From Pontibacter flavimaris (GTDB taxonomy: Bacteria; Bacteroidota; Bacteroidia; Cytophagales; Hymenobacteraceae), in NCBI RefSeq assembly GCF_001907195.1, contig NZ_LVWA01000002.1, positions 1 through 64,000 of the forward strand: DNA of 64,000 nucleotides. Reading direction: 5' to 3'. A model generated the notes under the pieces. That model did no database searches, was not told the DNA's origin, and saw only the letters and a list, made by a program, of their open reading frames with translations. Below, piece after piece: positions 51,147-58,966 of the stretch (its first letter is position 1; every line of letters begins with the position of its first letter). The position numbers and the translations under genes are program-made.

Positions 51147-51710
51147 TTAGGTGGCCCAGGCTCTGTCGCCTTTTTTGTAAGGAGCGCAGCCGTCGTAGCG
51201 GCCGGGCGTTTCGATGTAGCGCAGCGCCTTGGTAGCGCCTGCCTCCGAGGTGAAGAAACCAAACAGGGTCAGCTCCCGCATCATACGGAAGTAGTGGTTC
51301 GGGTCCTCCGGCTTCTTCTCCGACTGGTACTTTCTGGCCTCGGCGTCGATGGCGGTCAGCAGTTCGGTGCGCTGCTTAGGGGTCAGCTTCATGAACTTGT
51401 CGCCAAACTTATCCTCGCTGGCCTCGTCCAGTTTCTTGATGCCGTCCAGGAATACCTGCTGGTCTTCCTTGGTGTAGCAGTCCTGCACCATCACGGCCAT
51501 CAGCCCGCCCACATCGGCGGCCTTGGCGCCGGGCGTGCTGGTTTCAGGAAGTATGGTTTCGCCTACCTCGTTCAGGAAAGCCACCTGGTTCTCGTCGAAC
51601 AGGTCGTTATACTTAACCGGTTTAGCGGTGCAGGACACCAACAGGTCGGCGCTTATCAGGGCGCCCCCCAGTATCCAGCCGACGGCTCCTAATGCTTCTC
51701 TTCTGTTCAT
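51147..51710 (-). CDS. Gluconate 2-dehydrogenase subunit 3-family protein
   Basis: A 187-aa Tat-exported small subunit (signal MNRREALGAVGWILGGALISADLLVSC). This family is the escort/electron-transfer partner of GMC flavoprotein dehydrogenases such as gluconate or glucoside 3-dehydrogenase; the partner GMC enzyme lacks its own signal peptide and is thought to be exported by hitch-hiking on this subunit. The GMC gene is in the same operon two genes upstream. The conserved ETILPETSTPGAKAADVG helix region and the CxxYxKGD tail are present. Confidence 0.92.
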   Translation of the reverse strand: MNRREALGAVGWILGGALISADLLVSCTAKPVKYNDLFDENQVAFLNEVGETILPETSTPGAKAADVGGLMAVMVQDCYTKEDQQVFLDGIKKLDEASEDKFGDKFMKLTPKQRTELLTAIDAEARKYQSEKKPEDPNHYFRMMRELTLFGFFTSEAGATKALRYIETPGRYDGCAPYKKGDRAWAT

Positions 51711-51765
51711 TGTGTTGTCGTTACAGCGATTTGGTTCTTTTATTTATACTTGCAGAGCTGCGGGT

Positions 51766-53232
51766 TTATACACTCAGCGTCCAGCCCGGGCGGTACTGCC
51801 GCTTCACGTACTGGTTTACCTCGTCAAAGTTAGTGACGCGCATCTGGTTGTTGTCCCAGAGCAGCTTCAGGTCGCGGCCCGGGTAGTCGAAGCCCTTGCC
51901 ATCTGCCCGCGGCGTGCGGATGTCGATGCCGCGGATGGCCAGGTTAGCCATGAGCAGCGCCTCGGTGAGCGGCCCGGCAACCTCGAAAGGCGAGCTCACC
52001 TCCTTATTGCCATAGCCTGCGATGCAGGCCTCTACCCACTGGTTGTAATGGCCGCCTGCGCTACCCGGCACGCGGGTTATTTTATGCTTGTCTTTTACCT
52101 TGAAGTCGGCGGTGCGGCTAGTTGGCAGCAGTTGTGGGTTCTCGCCATAGGTGCCAGCCATCATTTTGCCTTTTGTGCCGACAAACAGCACCCCATTCCC
52201 GCCATCCCCGAACACCTCCTCCGGGCCCAGTTCCTCCGGACGCGCCGGCTGTATGCCGCCGTCCATCCAGTAGACGGTCACATCGCCTTTGGTCTTGTCC
52301 GTTTCAGGGAAAGTGAGGGTGACGTGGCTTGACGGCGGGCAGCTTTCCGGGAAGTAGCCGCGCTTAAACTCGTCCACATACACGCTGCCCACGCTGGCCT
52401 GCACATCCTTGGCATACTGCAGGTTCAGCACGTTAAAGGCCGGCTCCATGATATGGCAACCCATGTCGCCCAGGGCACCGGTGCCGTACTCCCACCAGCC
52501 GCGCCAGTTAAAGGGCACCAGCTTGTCTACATAATCGGTGTACGGGGCGGTACCGAGCCACAGGTCCCAGTCCAGTTCCTTCGGCACTTCTGTTTTGGTG
52601 GTTGGCCAGGGTATGCCCTGCGGCCATACAGGGCGGTTGGTCCAGCAGTACACGGTGTGCACATTGCCAATGGCTTTTGAATCGTACCACTCGCGCAGCT
52701 GCCGCACCCCATCGCCGGAGGAGCCCTGGTTGCCCATCTGCGTGACCACCTTGTAGCGCTTGGCAGCATCGGTCAGTACGCGGGCCTCATAAATGTCGTG
52801 GGTCAGCGGTTTCTGCACGTACACGTGCTTGCCCATCTGCATGGCAGCCAAAGCCACCACGGCATGGTTGTGGTCCGGGGTGGATACGGTGACGGCATCA
52901 AAGTTCTTCCCTTCTTTTTCAAAAAGCTCGCGCCAGTCTTTGTAGTACTTGGCTTGGGCGAACTTCTCCCTCGATTTCTGCGCCCGGCGGTCGTCCACGT
53001 CACAGAGGAAGCCGATATCAGCCTTGCCACTGTTAAACACGCCGTTGATGTCGTTGCCGCCCATCCCTCCTGCGCCTATACCTGCCACGATCAGCCTGTC
53101 GCTCGGGGCGATGTAGCCCTTGCCCAGCACGTGGCGCGGCACAATAAAGAAACCCGCCGCGGCCAGCGCACCGACTTTCATGAAATTCCTTCTGGAGCTG
53201 TTCGGAGAAGACTTGCTCTCTTTCTCAGACAT
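51766..53232 (-). CDS. Gfo/Idh/MocA-family oxidoreductase, Tat-exported
   Basis: A 488-aa oxidoreductase with a twin-arginine signal (SSRRNFMKVGALAAAGFFIV) and C-terminal extension typical of Bacteroidota periplasmic Gfo/Idh proteins. The Rossmann loop is IVAGIGAGGMGGNDING; the catalytic motif is VYVQKPLTHDIYEAR, and GALGDMGCHIMEPAFNVL supplies the catalytic His. ATG 53232 is used; upstream extension is non-homologous. Exported members of this family carry tightly bound cofactor and have been linked to C3 oxidation of glycosides. It sits between the GMC and small-subunit genes. Confidence 0.93.
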   Translation of the reverse strand: MSEKESKSSPNSSRRNFMKVGALAAAGFFIVPRHVLGKGYIAPSDRLIVAGIGAGGMGGNDINGVFNSGKADIGFLCDVDDRRAQKSREKFAQAKYYKDWRELFEKEGKNFDAVTVSTPDHNHAVVALAAMQMGKHVYVQKPLTHDIYEARVLTDAAKRYKVVTQMGNQGSSGDGVRQLREWYDSKAIGNVHTVYCWTNRPVWPQGIPWPTTKTEVPKELDWDLWLGTAPYTDYVDKLVPFNWRGWWEYGTGALGDMGCHIMEPAFNVLNLQYAKDVQASVGSVYVDEFKRGYFPESCPPSSHVTLTFPETDKTKGDVTVYWMDGGIQPARPEELGPEEVFGDGGNGVLFVGTKGKMMAGTYGENPQLLPTSRTADFKVKDKHKITRVPGSAGGHYNQWVEACIAGYGNKEVSSPFEVAGPLTEALLMANLAIRGIDIRTPRADGKGFDYPGRDLKLLWDNNQMRVTNFDEVNQYVKRQYRPGWTLSV

Positions 53233-53357
53233 AGTTTTCTGGGGTAAGGTGGAACAAAGAAAAGTATGGCAAAAGGCAAGGCCAAAGTATAAAAGGGACG
53301 CCTCCTGATCCATTTACTTTATCAGAAGCAGCCTTTTATACTTCGGCTTATACTTAT

Positions 53358-55037
53358 TTAGATGTTCTGTCGCTTCAGCTCGCCTACCGCGTGGTCTACC
53401 GCTCTGGCCGTGAGGGCCATGTACGTGAGCGATGGGTTCTGGCAGCCGCCGGAGGTCATGGCCGCCCCGTCGGTTACGTACACGTTCGGCGCATCCCACA
53501 CCTGGTTGTGTGCGTTCAGCACGGAGGATTTAGGGTCGCGGCCCATACGCGCCGTGCCCATCTCGTGGATACCCTGCCCCATGGCGTAGCCGGCATCGTA
53601 GGAGTTCACGTTCTTCAGGCCAGCTGCTTCCAGCATTTCCTTGGCATCTGCCATCATGTCCTTGCGCATCTTCATCTCGTTCTCTTTCAACTCTGAGTCG
53701 ATGGCGAGCACGGGCAGGCCCCACTTGTCTTTTTTGTTCTTGTCGAGGGTCACCTTGTTCTCGTGGTAAGGCAGTATCTCGCCGAAGGCGGTGATGCCCA
53801 TGGTCCACTTCCCAGGCTCGGTCAGGGCGTCCTTAAAGTCGCCACCGATCGTCAGCTCGGCAATCTCGCGTCCCCAGCCCTCGCGACCGGCGCCGCCCTG
53901 GTACCCAAAGCCGCGGATGTAGTCACGCTTCTCGCCGTTGAGGTTGCGGAAGCGCGGGATGTAAATACCGTTCGGGCGACGGCCGTACACATACTTGTCC
54001 TCGTAGCCTTCTGCCACCCCGGAAGCTCCGAGGCGGAAGTGGTGGTCCATCAGGTTATGGCCCAGCACGCCGCTGCTGCTGCCCAGGCCGCCATCCCATA
54101 CATCGGTGGCGGAGTTCATCAGCACCCAGGTAGTGTTAAGCGTAGAGGCATTCAGGAAGATAACCTTGGCAAAGTACTCATAGGTCTGGTTTGTTTCGGC
54201 ATCCAGCACCTCCACCCCTTTCGCGCGTTTGGTGTCTTTGTCGTAGATCACCTTGGTCACGATAGAGAAAGGCCGCAGGGTTAGGTTGCCTGTGGCCATG
54301 GCCGCCGGCAGCGTAGCCGACTGCGTGCTGAAGTAGCCACCGAACGGGCAGCCCAGCCAGCATTTGTTGCGGTACTGGCAATTGGTGCGATCGTGGTGGG
54401 GCTGCGTGATGTTGGCCACACGGCCAATGATCATGTGGCGGTTGCCTTTATAGTGGTCTTTCAGGCGCCTGGCCACGTCTTTCTCCACGCAGTTCATCTC
54501 CATCGGAGGCATAAAATCACCATCGGGGAGGTGCGGAATACCGTCTTTGGCACCACTGATGCCGGCAAAGCGTTCCACGTAGCTGTACCACGGTGCCAGG
54601 TCTTTGTAGCGGATCGGCCAGTCCACGGCGATGCCATCTTTGGCGTTGGCCTCGAAGTCGATATCGCCGAGACGGTAGCTCTGGCGACCCCACATCAGCG
54701 AACGACCGCCAACCTGGTAGCCACGGTACCAGTCAAAGCGCTTCACTTCAGAATAAGGGCTCTCCTTCTCATTTACCCAGTACTCCAGGTTGGTTTCGTT
54801 GAGGGGATAATCACGGCTCAGCACGGGGTAATCCGCGATCATCTGCTGTGTTCTGCGCCCGCGGTGCGGGAAGTCCCAGGGATCCTTTGTTGCGTTCTTG
54901 TAGTCCTTGATGTGCTCGACGTTTCGGCCACGCTCCAGCATTATCGTTTTCAATCCTTTTTGCGTAAGCTCCTTGGCAGCCCAGCCACCAGATATTCCTG
55001 AGCCTACTACGATTGCGTCATATACATTTTCCGCCAT
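53358..55037 (-). CDS. GMC-family flavoprotein dehydrogenase (glucoside 3-dehydrogenase-like)
   Basis: A 559-aa FAD enzyme. The FAD loop is IVVGSGISGGWAAKELT, and the C-terminal catalytic/FAD motif is GQGIHEMGTARMGRDPKSSVL plus DGAAMTSGGCQNPSLTYMAL. There is no signal peptide, matching enzymes exported together with a subunit-3 partner. A Cys-containing segment (CQYRNKCWLGCPFGG) may bind an iron-sulfur cluster as in glucoside 3-dehydrogenase; this is inference. Electrons should pass to the cytochrome c of the operon. First gene of the locus, after a 373-bp gap. Confidence 0.92.
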   Translation of the reverse strand: MAENVYDAIVVGSGISGGWAAKELTQKGLKTIMLERGRNVEHIKDYKNATKDPWDFPHRGRRTQQMIADYPVLSRDYPLNETNLEYWVNEKESPYSEVKRFDWYRGYQVGGRSLMWGRQSYRLGDIDFEANAKDGIAVDWPIRYKDLAPWYSYVERFAGISGAKDGIPHLPDGDFMPPMEMNCVEKDVARRLKDHYKGNRHMIIGRVANITQPHHDRTNCQYRNKCWLGCPFGGYFSTQSATLPAAMATGNLTLRPFSIVTKVIYDKDTKRAKGVEVLDAETNQTYEYFAKVIFLNASTLNTTWVLMNSATDVWDGGLGSSSGVLGHNLMDHHFRLGASGVAEGYEDKYVYGRRPNGIYIPRFRNLNGEKRDYIRGFGYQGGAGREGWGREIAELTIGGDFKDALTEPGKWTMGITAFGEILPYHENKVTLDKNKKDKWGLPVLAIDSELKENEMKMRKDMMADAKEMLEAAGLKNVNSYDAGYAMGQGIHEMGTARMGRDPKSSVLNAHNQVWDAPNVYVTDGAAMTSGGCQNPSLTYMALTARAVDHAVGELKRQNI

Positions 55038-55410
55038 AAGAAAGGGTGAGGTCTTAAACCCGAGTGTTTAGTTGATGTAAGAATGAGACTAAAACGTATT
55101 CCTGGGAGAGAATCACCCTCAGAGCCAAACGGCAAAAAGAGAATCAGGCCCAACCACAGGTATGCATTTTAAGGAATCAATATATTTGAAAGTATGCAGA
55201 AAACCAAGTGAGTAATCAGTAATTAAAATATTTCTTGGTAAAGTTTTGCAGGAAACACTTAAAATTAATGTTTGGCCATCCTTATAAACCACCACACCCC
55301 GCCTGGCGACCAAGGTATATTCACTACAATGCCACCCTTGGGTAGCGAAAGGATGGCATTGTGGAAATGTAGGCGCAAAACTTCTTGTGGTTAAACCTGG
55401 CTGTCCCCTA
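55038..55410. other. Putative promoter region of the 3-keto-sugar locus
   Basis: A 373-bp gap containing AT-rich stretches at 55185-55275 upstream of the first gene of the minus-strand locus. No gene is visible. I could not define -33/-7 boxes with confidence. A CCACCCTTGGGTAGCGAAAGG hairpin-like stretch lies at 55331-55350 near the end of the Tsx-like gene. Confidence 0.4.
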
Positions 55411-56166
55411 CTACATCTGAAACAGCACATTCAGCTGCAAAACAGACTCGTTCAGATCTTCCAGGCCAGCCACGTTGTGCCAGTAGCGCCACTCGGAGCC
55501 GGCGTATACTTTTCCAGGCTTGCCACGGAGGTTGCCCAGGTCCAGCAGCAACTGCGGCTGCGCCAGGTACTGCGTAGTGCCCGGGCCACGGTCGCCGATG
55601 AAGTCCATGAAGCCACGGAAGCGCAGGTGCACCTTCTCGGAGGCGGGCAGAGGGATGTCCCAGCTTGGGGTAAGCTGGTAGGTGCCCTTGTACGCTGAAC
55701 CGTTTTGTTTGTAGTAGAAAGCCTCCAGCTGCAGCAACCCCTGCCCCGGCAGGCGAAACTTAAAGGCCGGCCCCAGCAAGTACACAAAGAAGTCCTCATC
55801 GCCGCCGAACAGCACGTTCACGCCGCCTCCCAGCAACACATCACTGATTGGCCCCAGTGCCACCTCCCGTTTCGTGGCACGGCTTAAGCTTAGTTTTGGG
55901 TACCACTCCGCATACAGCGACGGCCCAGCCAGGCTCACATCGTTAGAAAGGTCAGCAAACCCAAAATGCTCAAAGGCGCCCACCATGCCGAAGTGTTCGT
56001 ACGTGATGGTGGCCAGATCGCCGGATTGGTTCAGGTGCCTGCCGTAAAGCAACTGCACGTTAGAGCCACCCTCGTACATGACTTGGGCTGCAGCGCGTTT
56101 TACCGGTAGCAGCAGCAGGAGGAGCAGGAGGAGTGGTAGCAGCAGGTGTTTTTTCAAAGCATTCAT
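55411..56166 (-). CDS. Tsx/DUF5020-like outer-membrane beta-barrel
   Basis: A 251-aa exported protein (signal MNALKKHLLLPLLLLLLLLLPV, with a strikingly long Leu run) of the nucleoside-specific-channel/DUF5020 type. The strand pattern YEGGSNVQLLYGRHLNQ, GDLATITYEHFGMVGAFEHFGF, GPSLYAEWYPKLSLSR and VYAGSEWRYWHNV, with a final aromatic (NVLFQM), fits an outer-membrane barrel of about 12 strands. ATG 56166 is used. Possible substrates are nucleosides or sugars. Its position between a keto-sugar locus and an arsenosugar locus does not settle the substrate. Confidence 0.8.
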   Translation of the reverse strand: MNALKKHLLLPLLLLLLLLLPVKRAAAQVMYEGGSNVQLLYGRHLNQSGDLATITYEHFGMVGAFEHFGFADLSNDVSLAGPSLYAEWYPKLSLSRATKREVALGPISDVLLGGGVNVLFGGDEDFFVYLLGPAFKFRLPGQGLLQLEAFYYKQNGSAYKGTYQLTPSWDIPLPASEKVHLRFRGFMDFIGDRGPGTTQYLAQPQLLLDLGNLRGKPGKVYAGSEWRYWHNVAGLEDLNESVLQLNVLFQM

Positions 56167-56425
56167 ACTTAACGCAGTCAAAGGTGCAGACATGATAACG
56201 GGGTAACGGTGAAGGTTCTTGTTGGGGCACTAAATTAGAAGCTTACCCTGAAAGTACCTTAGCCGACCATAAGTTTATTCCCGCAAACGTGTAAAGTATG
56301 ACAATTAACGGCCGCCAGATTTTACATACCAAGCTAAAGCAGAACGACAAAGGTGCCGGTGTGGCAGCACAGACGTATGTGGAAGTTACGGCCGGCTCCC
56401 TTCAGACTGAAAGTATAAAAGCTAC

Positions 56426-57493
56426 TTATTTGACGGTCTCGCCGCCGCAACTGGAGCCCGCCCCGGCCGTGCAGCCGTAGCAGTGCTGGTTCAGTATGAT
56501 GCTCCGCTTGTCCAGGGATGCTCTGTCAAAGTTGCGGATATGCTGCGGCGCACCCTGCTCCACCTTTAATTCCAGCATCTGGTTAAAGTCGCAGTCATAG
56601 AGGTAGCCATCCCACCCCACCGAGATCGTGTTGCGGCACATCACGCCCGCCGCGGCAGCCGGGTTAAAGGCCTCCACAAGCTTCTGCATGTAGCTGCTGT
56701 AGTTCCCGCTTTGCACCAGGTAATCCAGGTAGCGGCTTACCGGCAGGTTGGTGATGCAGAGCAGGTTGTTGAAGTCGATGTTGTAGCCACCCTTCAGACG
56801 CCGCTTAAACTCCGCCTCCAGCGATTTTTGCCCGCCGGGCAGAAAGGCACCCGATGGATTGTACACCAGATCGAGCTGCAGGCCTGTGCCCTCCTGGCCA
56901 TAGCCTACCCCGTTCAGCAGCTGCAGGGCCTTTACGGATTTATCGAACACGCCTTCTCCCCGCTGCGCATCGGTGCGGGAGGCCTGGAAGTATGGTAGAG
57001 ACGACACCACATGCACCTTGTATTTTTTGAAGAAATCCGGCAGGTCGTGGTATTTCCTGTTGGCCAGAATTATCGTCAGGTTGCAGCGCACGATCACCTG
57101 CCGCCCCAGTTGGGAGAGTTCCTCCACAAACCAGCGGAAGTCCGGGTTCATCTCCGGGGCGCCGCCTGTCAGGTCTACCGTCGTTATCTGCGGGGAGTGC
57201 TGCAGGGCATCTATACAGAGCTGCATGGTCTCGCGCGTCATGATCTCCTTGCGGTCCGGGCCGGCGTCCACGTGGCAGTGCCTGCAGGTCTGGTTGCACA
57301 TTTTGCCTACGTTCACCTGCAGAACGGTGGTGCCTGTTGGCCTGAGAGGATACAGCCCGTGCTCCTGCAGCCTGCCGGCAAAGGCAGGAAATTGATCCCC
57401 ATTCTGAGAAGGTGCCTGCAGGACGGTTAGCTGAAAAGAGGGATCGGCCAGTTCGTGGTGCTGGCCCTTTAATGATTTTACTGAAAACCCCAT
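56426..57493 (-). CDS. arsS: Arsenosugar biosynthesis radical SAM enzyme ArsS
   Basis: A 355-aa radical SAM protein. The 4Fe-4S cluster binds to CNQTCRHCHV, and the C-terminal Cys cluster HCYGCTAGAGSSCGGE is the diagnostic ArsS tail. ArsS is thought to transfer the 5'-deoxyadenosyl group to dimethylarsinous acid, making the precursor of oxo-arsenosugars. Some homologues are selenoproteins; here all key positions are Cys and no in-frame UGA is present. It is co-transcribed with the peroxidase-like gene upstream (3-bp gap). No arsM (methyltransferase) gene is in the window. Confidence 0.93.
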   Translation of the reverse strand: MGFSVKSLKGQHHELADPSFQLTVLQAPSQNGDQFPAFAGRLQEHGLYPLRPTGTTVLQVNVGKMCNQTCRHCHVDAGPDRKEIMTRETMQLCIDALQHSPQITTVDLTGGAPEMNPDFRWFVEELSQLGRQVIVRCNLTIILANRKYHDLPDFFKKYKVHVVSSLPYFQASRTDAQRGEGVFDKSVKALQLLNGVGYGQEGTGLQLDLVYNPSGAFLPGGQKSLEAEFKRRLKGGYNIDFNNLLCITNLPVSRYLDYLVQSGNYSSYMQKLVEAFNPAAAAGVMCRNTISVGWDGYLYDCDFNQMLELKVEQGAPQHIRNFDRASLDKRSIILNQHCYGCTAGAGSSCGGETVK

Positions 57494-57496
57494 AGG

Positions 57497-57832
57497 CTAC
57501 ATTGTCAGCTCTTTGATCTTGTTCATCATCTGCACCCCGTGCACCAGCGCCGCGCCGCCTTTAATGGCCGCCGCCACGTGTACGGCCTCCATCATCTGGT
57601 TTTCGTCGGCCCCCTTTTGCAGGCAGTCCGACGTATAAGCATCGATGCAATAGGGGCACTGCACCGCATGCGACACAGCCAGGGCGATCAGGGCTTTCTC
57701 ACGCTCGGTCAGGGCCCCTTCTTTAAACACCTCACCGTAGTAATCGAAGAACTTGCGCCCCATTTCTGGCTGTAGCTCGGTGATGCTGCCAAACTTGGGT
57801 AAATCGGCGGGGTTATAATACGTTTTATCCAT
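57497..57832 (-). CDS. Arsenosugar-associated peroxidase-like protein
   Basis: A 111-aa protein of the carboxymuconolactone-decarboxylase/AhpD fold with a redox C-P-Y-C motif in AVQCPYCIDAYTSDC. A subfamily of these proteins is encoded beside ArsS (sometimes as selenoproteins with U-x-x-C) and is described as arsenosugar biosynthesis-associated, peroxidase-like. The 3-bp spacing to arsS supports that assignment. Its exact step is unknown; it may handle redox of arsenic intermediates. Confidence 0.9.
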   Translation of the reverse strand: MDKTYYNPADLPKFGSITELQPEMGRKFFDYYGEVFKEGALTEREKALIALAVSHAVQCPYCIDAYTSDCLQKGADENQMMEAVHVAAAIKGGAALVHGVQMMNKIKELTM

Positions 57833-57995
57833 ACAAGCTGTGCGTTATTTTCCGGATGTTATACTTTATACGTTGGCAAAGCTACCAATCCTATACTTCA
57901 AACCGAAAGATACGGACAGTGTTTCGGGCTGGGGCAAATGCTGCGCACCAGGGGGGCTTAATATCGGCAGCACAGGTCAGCAGCGGTTATGACGT

Positions 57996-58691
57996 TCATT
58001 TTCTGATCAGCCTGTTGTAAATACCGGCCAGTTTGTGCTGCGGAAGCCCGAGGAAGTATAAAAGCCAGATAAACGAGAAGATGAACTGCAGCCGGTATAC
58101 GCCATTTTCCTGATATTTTCGCGCTGATGTGGTGACTGCCGCCGGCAGGACTTTAAAGCCGGTCACTTTTCTGATTCTGCGGATGATCTCCTGGTCCTCC
58201 AGCAGCAGCAGTTCACTCCGAAAACCGTTGATTTGCCTGAAGCAACGCCGAAGCATATAGAGGCTCTGGTCGCCGAAGCGGAGGCTGTCCACATCAAACC
58301 GGGTGAACCACGCGTTTAACTGCAGGAACCAATGGGCAGCATCAAACTGCAGCCTGAAGCAACCGGCACCGCACGCAGAAGTGCAGTTGGCCACAATCTG
58401 CTCTTTATAATCGGCAGGCGGAAACGTGTCGGCATGCAGAAAGTATAAGACCTCTCCTGTGGCCACGGTGGCACCGGCGTTCATTTGGGCCGCTCTTCCC
58501 TTTGCGGGGGACGAGACAACCTTAGCCCCGGCCACTCGGGCAATCTCAGGGGTGCGATCGGTGCTGCCTCCATCCGAGACGATTATTTCCGGCGCGGGCC
58601 CGGTTCCGGTATGCAGCAGGTATCGGATGAGCTGCCCGATATTTTCGGCCTCGTTGTAGGTGGGGATCACGATGCTGATACTTGTTATCAT
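57996..58691 (-). CDS. Arsenosugar-type family 2 glycosyltransferase
   Basis: A 231-aa GT-A glycosyltransferase matching the TIGR04283 arsenosugar-associated family: SIVIPTYNEAENIGQLIRYLL, IVSDGGSTDRTPEIARVAGAKVV, GRAAQMNAGATVATGEVLYFLHADTFP (the HAD metal-binding triad) and LLLLEDQEIIRRIRKVTGFKVLP. A hydrophobic C-terminal segment (FIFSFIWLLYFLGLPQ) may anchor it to the membrane. Expected to attach a sugar to the arsenoribose product. Lies 163 bp upstream of the peroxidase-like gene on the same strand. Confidence 0.9.
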   Translation of the reverse strand: MITSISIVIPTYNEAENIGQLIRYLLHTGTGPAPEIIVSDGGSTDRTPEIARVAGAKVVSSPAKGRAAQMNAGATVATGEVLYFLHADTFPPADYKEQIVANCTSACGAGCFRLQFDAAHWFLQLNAWFTRFDVDSLRFGDQSLYMLRRCFRQINGFRSELLLLEDQEIIRRIRKVTGFKVLPAAVTTSARKYQENGVYRLQFIFSFIWLLYFLGLPQHKLAGIYNRLIRK

Positions 58692-58966
58692 GGTGGTTTG
58701 TCCACAGCGGAATGTAGCTGATCTTTAGCAAAGGCGCCTAGCAGCATCAAGGCTGCTGCCCCTTACGGGTCATCACGTGAGCTGAAGTATAGCCGCTTGC
58801 CTACAGGGTTGTTCCGGTTTTAAGTATAAACTTTACTTACGGGCAATTTGCGGGAACGAAGGTTTCCGGCCTGCCAAAGTTCCCGGATCCGAGCCTGTCT
58901 ATACTTGTCTGGCAGGCCACCTGTAGGCAGCCAGAGTACTTACGGCACATGGCATGAAATAGCTGC

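Noticed and set aside
56298-56480. 60-aa plus-strand open frame between the Tsx-like gene and arsS
   Set aside because: It overlaps the 3' end of arsS, has no recognisable domain, signal or terminator, and its only support is a nearby AAGTATG word.
56426-57493. Selenocysteine in ArsS
   Set aside because: The reading frame is open with Cys codons at all key positions and no in-frame UGA, so no selenoprotein is needed.
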